Shown here: positions 25,807-34,438 of the stretch, piece by piece
How the letters are laid out: every line of letters begins with the position of its first letter
Numbering within the stretch: the stretch's first letter is position 1
From: Microbacterium sp. BLY
Lineage (GTDB): Bacteria > Actinomycetota > Actinomycetes > Actinomycetales > Microbacteriaceae
Reading direction: 5' to 3'
Length of the DNA: 64,000 nucleotides
Assembly: GCF_017939615.1 (NCBI RefSeq)
Contig: NZ_JAGKSR010000001.1
Location: 248,001-312,000, forward strand
Made by a program: the position numbers and the translations under genes
The notes under the pieces: generated by a model
What the model saw: only the letters and a program-made list of their open reading frames with translations
Databases searched by the model: none
Told to the model about the DNA's origin: nothing

Positions 25807-26556
25807 ATGGCACACCAGGGACGACGACCCGCGAAGGGCTCCGGCAAGGGCTCCCCCGCCCGCCGGGGCCGCACCACGGGCGGCGGCTCTCGCCAGGCGG
25901 CCGCGGCACCCCGCCGCACGCCCCGCGCCGAGAAGGTGGTGTTCGACGCCCCGGCCCCTGCGCCGGAGGAGCCGCGCACCTTCCGCCTCGGCGCCGTACC
26001 CGGGGCGACGCCCGGAAAGTGGATCGACACCTGGAAGCGGCGTCTGCCCCACGTGAGCCTCGAGCTCGTCCCCGTCGAGGTCGCCGCCCAGCGCGACGCC
26101 CTGGACGATCTCGACGCCGCCCTCGTGCGGCTGCCGCTCACCGACGACGCCCTGCACGTGATCGCGCTCTACGACGAGGTCCCGGTGGTGGTCGCGTCGA
26201 CCGACTCCCACCTCCTCGCCGCCGATGAGCTGACGGCGGCCGACCTCGACGGCGAAGTGGTACTCCCGCTCTCCGACGATGTGCTCGGACCGCTGGACCT
26301 TCCGGGCACCGCCCCTGCCCGCGTCGGACCGCTGTCCACGGCCGACGCGATCGCCACCGCGGCGACCGGGGTGGGCGTAGTCATCGTGCCCATGTCGCTC
26401 GCCCGTCTGCACCACCGGAAGGACGTGGATCACCGCATCCTGGCCGACGGTCCGGTCTCGACGGTCGCCCTCGCCTGGCCCCGTGCCCGCACGACGCCGG
26501 ATGTGGAGACGTTCGTCGGGATCGTCCGTGGCCGCACCGCGAACTCGTCCCGCTGA
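25807..26556 (+). CDS. stand-alone LysR substrate-binding domain protein
   Basis: A 249-aa protein whose last 190 residues resemble the periplasmic-binding-protein-like effector domain of LysR regulators (FRLGAVPGATPGKW, VVVASTDSHLLAADELTAADL, TGVGVVIVPMSLARL). The winged helix that normally begins LysR proteins is absent; instead residues 1-43 are rich in Arg, Lys, Gly and Ala. The GTP-poor, basic N-terminus could bind nucleic acid, but this is a guess. It is transcribed from its own probable leaderless promoter. Confidence 0.7.
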   Translation: MAHQGRRPAKGSGKGSPARRGRTTGGGSRQAAAAPRRTPRAEKVVFDAPAPAPEEPRTFRLGAVPGATPGKWIDTWKRRLPHVSLELVPVEVAAQRDALDDLDAALVRLPLTDDALHVIALYDEVPVVVASTDSHLLAADELTAADLDGEVVLPLSDDVLGPLDLPGTAPARVGPLSTADAIATAATGVGVVIVPMSLARLHHRKDVDHRILADGPVSTVALAWPRARTTPDVETFVGIVRGRTANSSR

Positions 26557-26584
26557 GCGGGCGGGAGCCGGTCCGCCCCCTCGT

Positions 26585-26590
26585 TAGAAT
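26585..26590 (+). promoter_or_regulatory. -10 element, leaderless amidotransferase gene
   Basis: TAGAAT lies 6 nt before the ATG at 26597 with no ribosome site. Confidence 0.55.
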
Positions 26591-26596
26591 CGCCTG

Positions 26597-27313
26597 ATGG
26601 CCTCGCTTCTCTACGTCTGCGTGCGACCCGAGACCGGGGCGGCGGATGCCGAGCACGCCTCGTTCCGGCGGGCGCTCGGAGTCGACGTGGTCGATCGTCT
26701 CGACCTGCTCCACGAGCCGCTGACCGCGGCCCACCTGGATCGATACCGCGGGGTCGTCATCGGCGGCTCCCCGTTCAACGTCACGGATGTCGAGAAGACC
26801 CCGGTGCAGCGACGCGTGGAAGCCGACCTGGAGACGCTCGCCCGCGCGGCCGCGGAGCAGCGGATCGCCGCGTTCTTCACCTGCTTCAGCATCGGGGTGC
26901 TCACCCGGCTCCTCGGCGGCGAGGTCGTGACGACCATGCCGGAGCCGGCGAGCGCGACGGTCATCGATACGACGCCCGACGGCGCGGTCGATCCCGTGTT
27001 CGGCCCCTCCGGCCCCGCGCTCACGGTGTTCACCGCGCACAAGGAGAGTGCCGCGGCGACCCCGCCCGGGGCCGTCCTGCTCGCCACCAACGCGACGTGC
27101 CCCGTGCAGGCCTACCGCGTGGGCACCCACCTGTACGCCGCCCAGTTCCACCCCGAGCCGACGCCGCGCGACTTCGCCGACCGCATGACGTTCTACCGCA
27201 CCACGGGCTACTTCGATCCCGACCGGTTCGACGCGGTGCAGCAGCAGGTGCTCGCGGCCTCCGTCACCGAGGGCGCCGCCCTGCTCCGCCGCTTCGCCGA
27301 GCTCTTCGGCTGA
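26597..27313 (+). CDS. class I glutamine amidotransferase-like protein
   Basis: A 238-aa protein of the GMP synthase amidotransferase-like group. The nucleophile is the Cys in AFFTCFSIGVL and the catalytic His/Glu lie in AAQFHPEP. The usual GxCxG elbow is altered to TCFSI, which is tolerated in this subgroup. No synthetase partner is adjacent, so the ammonia acceptor or hydrolysed substrate is unknown. Confidence 0.78.
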   Translation: MASLLYVCVRPETGAADAEHASFRRALGVDVVDRLDLLHEPLTAAHLDRYRGVVIGGSPFNVTDVEKTPVQRRVEADLETLARAAAEQRIAAFFTCFSIGVLTRLLGGEVVTTMPEPASATVIDTTPDGAVDPVFGPSGPALTVFTAHKESAAATPPGAVLLATNATCPVQAYRVGTHLYAAQFHPEPTPRDFADRMTFYRTTGYFDPDRFDAVQQQVLAASVTEGAALLRRFAELFG

Positions 27314-27381
27314 GCCATACCCGGGTCGCAGAGGCTGCCGTCGACGGCAGAATGCGGGGATGTCCTCGAAGGGCATGAAGT

Positions 27382-27618
27382 ATGCACCCCGTGGTGAGTG
27401 AAGATGGAACGGTGACATATCCGGGCGACGCACAGGTGCCGTCCGTAAACGTGTCGGCCGAGGAAGACGCCACTCGCATCAGTACTGTGATCACCGACGT
27501 AAGCCAGACGGAGGTGTTCGACTACGACTTCGGCGCGGGTGCCGCGGTCGAAGTCCAGGGCGACGGTAGCACGCTGTACTGGTGGGTGGACGCTGACTCT
27601 GGAGGGCCGTGCCGATGA
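27382..27618 (+). CDS. hypothetical protein, first gene of low-GC pair
   Basis: A 78-aa acidic ORF without a signal peptide or membrane segment; hydrophobic/acidic alternation (VSQTEVFDYDFGAGAAVEVQ) suggests a beta-rich fold. GAAGG lies 8 nt before the ATG and the stop overlaps the next start (ATGA), which supports coding. Base composition and codon use (ACA, GTA, AGT) are less GC-rich than the neighbours. Function unknown. Confidence 0.5.
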   Translation: MHPVVSEDGTVTYPGDAQVPSVNVSAEEDATRISTVITDVSQTEVFDYDFGAGAAVEVQGDGSTLYWWVDADSGGPCR

Positions 27619-27851
27619 AAGATCCCTGGTTCCACACGGTGACACGACCGGTGGGGCATCTCATCGCCACCATCGCGGTCTTCATCGTGCTCGCCGCAGC
27701 GGTCGCACTGTCAGTGATGCATCCACAGTGGATGGGCGCGCTCGGGATCATCGGGGCCGCGCCGGCGGTGGCCTGGTATCTGTACATGATGCGGGAGTAC
27801 AAGAAGAACCGTGCGCACTGGTTGCGTCACAACGCTCCGCCGACGGACTAG
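27615..27851 (+). CDS. small membrane protein, second gene of low-GC pair
   Basis: A 78-aa protein with two hydrophobic helices (about residues 14-34 and 38-58) and a basic C-terminus. GGAGGG lies 8 nt before the ATG, which decides against a GTG at 27609. The 4-nt overlap with the preceding ORF indicates translational coupling. Function unknown; a cargo/immunity-like pair is conceivable but unsupported. Confidence 0.6.
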   Translation: MKDPWFHTVTRPVGHLIATIAVFIVLAAAVALSVMHPQWMGALGIIGAAPAVAWYLYMMREYKKNRAHWLRHNAPPTD

Positions 27852-27912
27852 CCAGGAATGGCATCGCCGGCTGGGCGGGCTGGTGTTCGGGTCCCGGGAG
27901 CGTCGGCTGAGA

Positions 27913-28383
27913 TCAGGACGGCGCGTCGCCGCGGAGCAGCGGGATGCGCTCGCGCAGGTAGGCCTCCAGCGGCATGAACCCGCCCGCCTGACTCCAGCGC
28001 ACGGACGGCACGCCGTCGACGAGCGCGAGAGGACCGGAGGTACCGCCGGCGTCGACCGCGTCGACGTCGATCACACTCCAGCCGACGTGCACGACATCGC
28101 CCTCTCCGAAGCCGCCGCGGAGGGCCAGCGCGCGACGCTCGGCCCGTGCCCGCGCCGACTCGGCGGTGTATCCCCGCCGTCCGGGGTCGGCGGCACGCAG
28201 CACCTCCGCCGTCGCCAGCGCATGTGTGTCCGTGAGCAGGAGCACGCCCAGGTGCCAGGCCTCGCCGACACGGACGATCCGACGCCCGCGCCAGCGCGAG
28301 TCCTTCTCCTCGCCGAGCCCCTCCTGGGGAGCGCCGGCGAGCTCCTGCACGGCGCGCGTCAGCAACGCGGAAGCGGTGGTCAC
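27913..28383 (-). CDS. uncharacterised protein coupled to antiporter gene
   Basis: A 156-aa soluble protein with no motif I recognise. It has many Arg/Glu residues, a segment GRRIVRVGEAWHLGVLLLTD near residue 33 and a Trp-containing C-terminal half. It overlaps the antiporter gene by 4 nt and is therefore its operon partner. It might regulate the transporter, but nothing in the sequence shows this. Confidence 0.65.
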   Translation of the reverse strand: MTTASALLTRAVQELAGAPQEGLGEEKDSRWRGRRIVRVGEAWHLGVLLLTDTHALATAEVLRAADPGRRGYTAESARARAERRALALRGGFGEGDVVHVGWSVIDVDAVDAGGTSGPLALVDGVPSVRWSQAGGFMPLEAYLRERIPLLRGDAPS

Positions 28384-29594
28384 AGTTCCCCCAGCGTGGT
28401 CTGGTCGGCGAGGCGCGGACCGGCGACCTGCGCGCGATCGCCGTGAAGGGTCATCCCGATCAGCGGATACAGGAGCACCGACAGCATGCCCGCCCCGACG
28501 AGGGCGGCCGCGGTCCCGGAGTCGAGCATGTCCTGGTCCACGCCGATCGCCGTGACGGCCACGATGATCGGCAGGCCGGTGGCGGCGAGCAGACCGAGCG
28601 CGGCCCGGTCTCGGCGGCTCGCGCCGGTCGGCGCCGAGAGCTGAGCGGCCGATCCGCGGATCACCAGGAGCGCCAGCAGGAACACCGGCACCAGCGACAT
28701 CGCGGAGGGGGACGCCAGCAGCGCCTCCAGGTCGAACGTCACGCCGGTGTAGACGAAGAACACCGGGACGAGGAACCCGAAGGCGATGCCCTCGATCTTG
28801 CTCTCGACGTCCTCCGCGTCCTTCTCCGGTGCGCGCGCCATGATGATGCGCCAGATCGCACCGGCGACGAAGGCGCCGAGCAGCATGTCCAGATCCAGCA
28901 TCACGCTGAGACCGACCAGCGCGGCGATGAGGAGGATGACGAACCGCACCCCGAACTGGTCGGAGGTGTGCAGCGTCGCGCGCACCAAGCCGTGCAGGCG
29001 CCCGTGCGGCATGCGGCGGGCGAGGAGGACGGCGAGCCCGGCCAGGACGACGAAGGTCAGCAGCACCGCGGTCGCGAGCGGCGTCGCGCGGGTGCTGAGG
29101 AAGATCGAGATCGCGATGAGCGGCAGGAACTCCCCGACCGCGCCGATCGTGCTGATGGCGTGCCCGAACGGGGTGTCCAGCTCCTTCGCGTCACGAAGGA
29201 TCGGCATGAGGGTGCCGAGGGCCGTCGAGCTGAGGGCGATGCCGATCACGACCATGCCCTCGCCGGGGGCGAAGAAGAACCCGAGGCCGATGCCCAGCAG
29301 CACGCTGAGCAGCCAGCCGAGCGACGCCCGGACGAGCGGCCTCCCCGACACCTGACGGAAGTCGATCTCCGAACCGGCGATGAAGAACAGCACGGCGAGG
29401 CCGAAGTCGCTGAGCTTCTCCAGCACCGGTCCCGGTTCCACCCAGCCCAGCAGCGCCGGCCCGACGAGGATGCCGAGGACGAGCTCGAAGACGACGATCG
29501 GCACCCGGACGAGCGGACGCACCCCGCGGGCGAGAAGTGGCGCGGCCACCGCCAGCAGCGGGATCAGCACCAGCCCGACGTCGCTCGCATCCAC
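28380..29594 (-). CDS. monovalent cation:proton antiporter (CPA2/KefB-like)
   Basis: A 404-aa protein with about 12 hydrophobic segments. Motifs of the CPA2 family include GILVGPALLG in TM2, FFIAGSEIDFRQ in the fourth segment and ISTIGAVGEFLPL. A cytosolic NAD-binding (RCK/TrkA-N) domain is missing, so it belongs to the short NapA/KefB-type proteins. It likely exchanges Na+ or K+ for protons at the cell membrane. The GTG start is 6 nt after a TACCCT element. Confidence 0.85.
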   Translation of the reverse strand: MDASDVGLVLIPLLAVAAPLLARGVRPLVRVPIVVFELVLGILVGPALLGWVEPGPVLEKLSDFGLAVLFFIAGSEIDFRQVSGRPLVRASLGWLLSVLLGIGLGFFFAPGEGMVVIGIALSSTALGTLMPILRDAKELDTPFGHAISTIGAVGEFLPLIAISIFLSTRATPLATAVLLTFVVLAGLAVLLARRMPHGRLHGLVRATLHTSDQFGVRFVILLIAALVGLSVMLDLDMLLGAFVAGAIWRIIMARAPEKDAEDVESKIEGIAFGFLVPVFFVYTGVTFDLEALLASPSAMSLVPVFLLALLVIRGSAAQLSAPTGASRRDRAALGLLAATGLPIIVAVTAIGVDQDMLDSGTAAALVGAGMLSVLLYPLIGMTLHGDRAQVAGPRLADQTTLGEL

Positions 29595-29600
29595 GGTCTC

Positions 29601-29606
29601 AGGGTA
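29601..29606 (-). promoter_or_regulatory. -10 element, leaderless antiporter operon
   Basis: TACCCT on the minus strand lies 6 nt upstream of the GTG at 29594; no ribosome site. Confidence 0.55.
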
Positions 29607-29677
29607 GCGACGACGCCCGCGATTCGCTCCCCACCCGCGCTTCACGGCAGAATCGATGCACACCCCGAGGAGCAGCC

Positions 29678-30529
<852 letters not shown>

Positions 30530-30540
30530 CCCTCCGCCGC

Positions 30541-30930
30541 TCAGCGGTCGAGGATGTCCACGGCGAGCCCGTGCGACGCGGCTGCGAGGCGCTTGTCGTT
30601 CGTCCACAGCTCCGTGCACCCGGACAGCTGGGCGGCGGCGAGGTGCAGCGCGTCAGGGGTCTTCAGCCCGAAGTCGGCCCGGAGCTCGGCCGACCGGATG
30701 AACGCGGCCGCATCGAGTGCGACGGTCTCCATCCGCTCGAAGAGAGCCAGGTACCGGTCGCGCAGCTCCGGATTGCGCTCGCGCGCGGGCAGCACGAGGC
30801 ACTCGTGGAGCGCCAGCGCACTGGAGGCCACCGCGACATCCACCTCGCGGAGGGCCCGCCGCACCGCGTCGCCTCTCGGGCCGGCGTCCTCCACCGCACA
30901 GATGAGGATGCACGAGTCGAGATAGATCAT
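30541..30930 (-). CDS. PIN-domain toxin (VapC family)
   Basis: A 129-aa PIN-domain ribonuclease. The four acidic metal residues are visible as D5 in YLDSCILI, E43-type in LHECLVLP, D in KTPDALHLAA and D in LWTNDKRLA. It overlaps the upstream antitoxin gene by 4 nt, the classic order of a VapBC module. VapC toxins cleave tRNA or rRNA when the labile antitoxin is lost. Confidence 0.88.
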   Translation of the reverse strand: MIYLDSCILICAVEDAGPRGDAVRRALREVDVAVASSALALHECLVLPARERNPELRDRYLALFERMETVALDAAAFIRSAELRADFGLKTPDALHLAAAQLSGCTELWTNDKRLAAASHGLAVDILDR

Positions 30931-31184
30931 TCCCAGGCGTCCCGGTTCTCGTCGATCCGGGCATCCAGCTCCTCGGCGGTCCGAGCGAGCCGGGGCGGAA
31001 GCGGATGCTCGTCGATCCACTCGACGAGGAGGCGCCCGCTCCGCACCGCGTCGACGGGCCCGATGGGGACCAGGCGGGCGACCGGAGTCCCGCGCTTCGT
31101 GATGACGACGTCCTCCCCCGCCTGGGACTCGGCGATCAGGCGCGAGAGGTTGTTGCGCGCCTCCAGGACGTTCTGCGTGGACAT
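30927..31184 (-). CDS. type II antitoxin (Phd/YefM-like, VapB)
   Basis: An 85-aa antitoxin. The N-terminal half (STQNVLEARNNLSRLIAESQ, then VITKRGTPVARLVPI) is the Phd/YefM DNA-binding fold; the C-terminal half is acidic and would wrap the PIN toxin. Such antitoxins repress their own operon together with the toxin. The gene is transcribed from a probable leaderless promoter. Confidence 0.88.
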   Translation of the reverse strand: MSTQNVLEARNNLSRLIAESQAGEDVVITKRGTPVARLVPIGPVDAVRSGRLLVEWIDEHPLPPRLARTAEELDARIDENRDAWE

Positions 31185-31190
31185 GACGCC

Positions 31191-31196
31191 ATTCTA
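31191..31196 (-). promoter_or_regulatory. -10 element, leaderless vapBC operon
   Basis: TAGAAT on the minus strand lies 6 nt before the ATG at 31184. Confidence 0.55.
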
Positions 31197-31215
31197 GCCA
31201 GAAACATGGCGTTCG

Positions 31216-32253
31216 TCACCGGCCGGGGACACCAGCCGCGAGCTCCGCGAAGACATCGACGGCGGTCGTCCCGCGGGCGAGAGGAGCCGCCTGCCCCATC
31301 CAGAGCGACTGCAGCTCGCCGAGGTTCTGCTCCCCGGCGGGCGTGCGGAAGCGTCCGGTGAGCCAGTTCTGCATGGGGAACGGGGCGATCGTGCCGCTCG
31401 CCTCGATCGCCCGCACGGCGCGGTTGCGTGCTCCCCGGGCGAGGCGTCCGCTCATCGCCCTGGTCAGCACGGTCTCGTCGGCGGCAGTGGTCCGGATGGC
31501 ATCGCGGTGCGCTGCCGTCGCGGCCGACTCGGCCGTCGCGAGGAACGCCGTGCCCACCTGCACGCCGGAGGCCCCGAGGGCGAAGGCCGCAGCGACGCCG
31601 CGGCGGTCCGCGATCCCGCCGGCGGCGATGACCGGCACGTCGACCGCGTCCACGACCTGCGGCACGAGCGCGATCGTGCCGACGAGCGACTCCGCTGCGG
31701 GGCGCAGGAACGACACGCGGTGCCCGGCCGCCTCGGCTCCCGAGGCGACGACCGCATCGACTCCGGCCTCGGCGAGCGCGACCGCCTCGGCGACGGTGGT
31801 GGCGGTGCCGACGACCCGGATGCCGCGGTCGCGCGCTTCGGCGACGAGAGCGGCGGACGGCACCCCGAACACGACGCTCAGCACCGCCGGGGCGACCTCC
31901 CAGATCGCGTCGAGCTGTTCGTCGAACTCGGGGACGTAGCGCTCGGGCCGGGCCGGCACCGGAACCCCGACGGCCTCGTAGAACGGCTCCAGCGCCTGCG
32001 CGAACACCGCGTGCTGCGGGTTCGGCGCGACCTCGTCCCCCAGCGGCAGCCAGATGTTCAGGGCGAAGGGCCGGTCGGTGGCGCGGCGCAGCTCGGCCCC
32101 GACAGCGCGGATCCGGTCGCCGTCGTAGCCGTACAGCCCGTACGATCCGAGTCCGCCGGCTTGACTCACCGCCGCCGTCAGCGCCACGGATGAGTTGCCT
32201 CCGAACGGCCCCAGCACGATCGGCTGCTCGACTCCCAGAAGTTCTGTCGCCAT
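31216..32253 (-). CDS. nitronate monooxygenase family flavoprotein
   Basis: A 345-aa TIM-barrel FMN enzyme of the 2-nitropropane dioxygenase family. Typical motifs are PIVLGPFGGNSS at the N-terminus, VVGTATTVAEAVALAEAGVDAVVASG with GHRVSFL for FMN phosphate and substrate, and VIAAGGIADRRGVAAAFALGASGVQVGTAFL. These enzymes detoxify nitronates or nitroalkanes. It is monocistronic; the ATG follows a TACCGT element by 6 nt. Confidence 0.85.
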   Translation of the reverse strand: MATELLGVEQPIVLGPFGGNSSVALTAAVSQAGGLGSYGLYGYDGDRIRAVGAELRRATDRPFALNIWLPLGDEVAPNPQHAVFAQALEPFYEAVGVPVPARPERYVPEFDEQLDAIWEVAPAVLSVVFGVPSAALVAEARDRGIRVVGTATTVAEAVALAEAGVDAVVASGAEAAGHRVSFLRPAAESLVGTIALVPQVVDAVDVPVIAAGGIADRRGVAAAFALGASGVQVGTAFLATAESAATAAHRDAIRTTAADETVLTRAMSGRLARGARNRAVRAIEASGTIAPFPMQNWLTGRFRTPAGEQNLGELQSLWMGQAAPLARGTTAVDVFAELAAGVPGR

Positions 32254-32259
32254 ACCCCG

Positions 32260-32265
32260 ACGGTA
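32260..32265 (-). promoter_or_regulatory. -10 element, leaderless nitronate monooxygenase gene
   Basis: TACCGT on the minus strand lies 6 nt before the ATG at 32253. Confidence 0.55.
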
Positions 32266-32332
32266 CGCCTTCGAATCGCCCGACTGGCGCCATCCGGGGC
32301 CCGACGCAGCCGTTCGGGCGATTCGAACGGGG

Positions 32333-32338
32333 TAAGCT
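32333..32338 (+). promoter_or_regulatory. -10 element, leaderless small membrane protein gene
   Basis: TAAGCT lies 6 nt before the ATG at 32345 with no ribosome site. Confidence 0.55.
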
Positions 32339-32344
32339 CGCGGC

Positions 32345-32617
32345 ATGAGCGAGTGGTTCGGGCAGATGCTCGGCTTCGTCGCGGCCGCGATCGGCCTCGT
32401 GACGATGCCGGATGCCGCCGCGCTCGGCCTCGCCATCGCGCTGCTCGCCGTCACCGTCCTCACGCTGGCCGTCGTGCTGAGCGTGCGCCACCAGGCCTCT
32501 GCCGACGCCCCGCACCCGTTGCGGGCGATCGATGTCGGAACGCTCCTCCCGCAGAGCGATCCGGATGCCGCCGGACACCCTCGTCCGCGAGCGCCGGGAG
32601 CAGCGACCGCCGCGTAG
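32345..32617 (+). CDS. small membrane protein upstream of YidC paralogue
   Basis: A 90-aa protein with two hydrophobic segments (about residues 9-20 and 24-46) and a Pro/Ala-rich hydrophilic tail. I believe it is the actinobacterial DUF6412 type found next to YidC paralogues, but I am not certain. It is 63 nt upstream of the insertase gene and probably co-transcribed. Confidence 0.65.
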   Translation: MSEWFGQMLGFVAAAIGLVTMPDAAALGLAIALLAVTVLTLAVVLSVRHQASADAPHPLRAIDVGTLLPQSDPDAAGHPRPRAPGAATAA

Positions 32618-32680
32618 TCCGTCCGACCGGGACCGCGCGGCCTTCGCCGACCCTTCCCGACCTCATCGAACGGACATCCC

Positions 32681-33445
32681 GTGGACATCTTCGCCTTCCC
32701 TCCCCTCGCCGCGCTCCTGGACGCCGCCTACGCCGCCCTGAACGGCCTCTCCACCCTTCTCGAGCCCCTCGCCGGCGCCTCCGCCGCCGCCCTCGCCGTG
32801 ATCCTCGTGACCCTTCTCGTGCGCGCCCTCCTCATCCCCGTCGGCATCTCGCAGGCAAGAGCCGAGCAGACCAGCGCCCGCCTCGCTCCGCAGCTGCGCG
32901 CACTGCAGCAGCGCCTCCGGAAGAACCCGGAGCGCCTGCAGCAGGAGATGATGGCCCTCTACCGGGCCGAGAACACCTCGCCCTTCGCCGGGATGCTGCC
33001 CGTGCTCGCCCAGGCGCCGGTCGTCGGGCTGCTTTACACCCTTTTCCTGCGACCGGAGATCGCCGGGCATCCGAACGAACTGCTCACCCACGACCTCTTC
33101 GGCGCCCCGCTCGGCACGAGTCTCGTGTCGGCCCTGTTCGGCGGTACCGCGACCCCGGCGACGTTCGCGGTCTTCGGAGTGCTGCTGGCCGTCATGGTGG
33201 CCGTGGCGGAGGTCTCCCGGCGGGTGTTCCGCCCGGTGCCCGTCGAGGGGGACGACTCTCCCCTCAGCTCCCCCGGCGTGCTCCGGATGATGTCGGCGCT
33301 GCACTACCTCACCGCGGTGTTCGCGGCCTTCGTCCCGCTGGCCGCCGCGCTGTACCTCACGGTGACGGTGGTGTGGACCCTCGTGCAACGGGTGATCCTG
33401 CGGCGCCGGTTCCCGCTGCCGCAGCCCGCCACCACCCGCGTGTGA
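32681..33445 (+). CDS. YidC/Oxa1-type membrane insertase paralogue
   Basis: A 254-aa membrane protein with the YidC/Oxa1 core: a helix near residue 40-58 carrying the conserved positive residue (LVTLLVRALLIPVG), a cytosolic coiled-coil hairpin (QLRALQQRLRKNPERLQQEM) and four more helices. YidC inserts proteins into the cytoplasmic membrane. The chain is shorter than the housekeeping YidC that lies near rnpA and oriC in this phylum, so this looks like a second, specialised copy. GTG start at 32681. Confidence 0.83.
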   Translation: MDIFAFPPLAALLDAAYAALNGLSTLLEPLAGASAAALAVILVTLLVRALLIPVGISQARAEQTSARLAPQLRALQQRLRKNPERLQQEMMALYRAENTSPFAGMLPVLAQAPVVGLLYTLFLRPEIAGHPNELLTHDLFGAPLGTSLVSALFGGTATPATFAVFGVLLAVMVAVAEVSRRVFRPVPVEGDDSPLSSPGVLRMMSALHYLTAVFAAFVPLAAALYLTVTVVWTLVQRVILRRRFPLPQPATTRV

Positions 33446-33461
33446 GACGGGAGCGGAGCCG

Positions 33462-34379
33462 TCAGTCGGGAAGCGGGATCGGGGCGGTGAACGGTCCGGC
33501 GGGCCCGTCATTCCGGCGGTCCCGGCGCACGCCGAGGGTCGTCCCCACGCTCGCCGCGATCACGAGCGCCACGGCGAGCACCCGCAGCGGGGTGGCGTCC
33601 TGTCCGAGGATGAGCCACCCCGCGAGGGTCGCGAACGCCGGTTCGAGGCTCAGCAGCACCCCGAACACCCGCTGTGGGAGGCGGCGGAGCGCCGCGAGCT
33701 CGAAGCTGTACGGGATCACGGACGACAGCACGGCGGTGACCGCGGCGAGCAGGAGGAGCTGCGGATCGGCCGCCACGGTCGCCGCCGCCGGCACGCCCAC
33801 CGGGATGAGGAGCACCGCTGCGACGACGAGCCCCATCGCCAGGCCGCTGCTGCCGGGGATGAGGGCGCCGACACGGGCGCTCATCCGGATGTACATGGCC
33901 CAGAATCCGGCCGCGATGAGGATGAACAGGACCCCGAGCGGATCCAGGGCCTCGGCGCCGGCGAGGCCGTCCACCCCCAGCAGCGCCATGCCGAGAAGGG
34001 CCACTCCCACCCAGACGGCGTCGGCGAGACGGCGGGTCAGCACGGCGGCGAGCACGAGCGGGCCGAGGAACTCGATCGCGACGGCGGGGCCGAGCGGGAT
34101 GCGGTCGATAGCGGCGTAGAAGAACCCGTTCATCGCGGCCAGCGAGACCCCGAAGAGCACGGCGGCGAGCCATTGCGCCCTGGTCCACCCGCGCGGCCGC
34201 GGCCGTACGATGACGATCAGCAGCAGGGCCGCGATCGCCACCCGGAGCGACGTCACTCCCCACGGCCCGAGCACCGGGAAGAGCTGCGCGGCCACAGCGG
34301 CGCCGAACGGCAGCGAGAGGCACGATCCGATGACGAGCGCGACGCCCACGAGGGGGCCGGATGTCGCTGGTCTCTGCAC
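33462..34379 (-). CDS. EamA/RhtA-like exporter
   Basis: A 305-aa drug/metabolite transporter with ten hydrophobic segments formed by two EamA repeats (the second begins near residue 150). It resembles RhtA-type threonine/homoserine exporters (EFLGPLVLAAVLTRR, IPYSFELAALRRLP). The substrate is not defined. The GTG start is 6 nt after a TAAGCT element. Confidence 0.82.
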   Translation of the reverse strand: MQRPATSGPLVGVALVIGSCLSLPFGAAVAAQLFPVLGPWGVTSLRVAIAALLLIVIVRPRPRGWTRAQWLAAVLFGVSLAAMNGFFYAAIDRIPLGPAVAIEFLGPLVLAAVLTRRLADAVWVGVALLGMALLGVDGLAGAEALDPLGVLFILIAAGFWAMYIRMSARVGALIPGSSGLAMGLVVAAVLLIPVGVPAAATVAADPQLLLLAAVTAVLSSVIPYSFELAALRRLPQRVFGVLLSLEPAFATLAGWLILGQDATPLRVLAVALVIAASVGTTLGVRRDRRNDGPAGPFTAPIPLPD

Positions 34380-34385
34380 CGGACA

Positions 34386-34391
34386 AGCTTA
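34386..34391 (-). promoter_or_regulatory. -10 element, leaderless EamA gene
   Basis: TAAGCT on the minus strand lies 6 nt before the GTG at 34379. Confidence 0.55.
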
Positions 34392-34438
34392 GGCGGCGGG
34401 GTCCCGCCTCCCCGCCGCCCTCGCCGCCCTCGTCGGGG

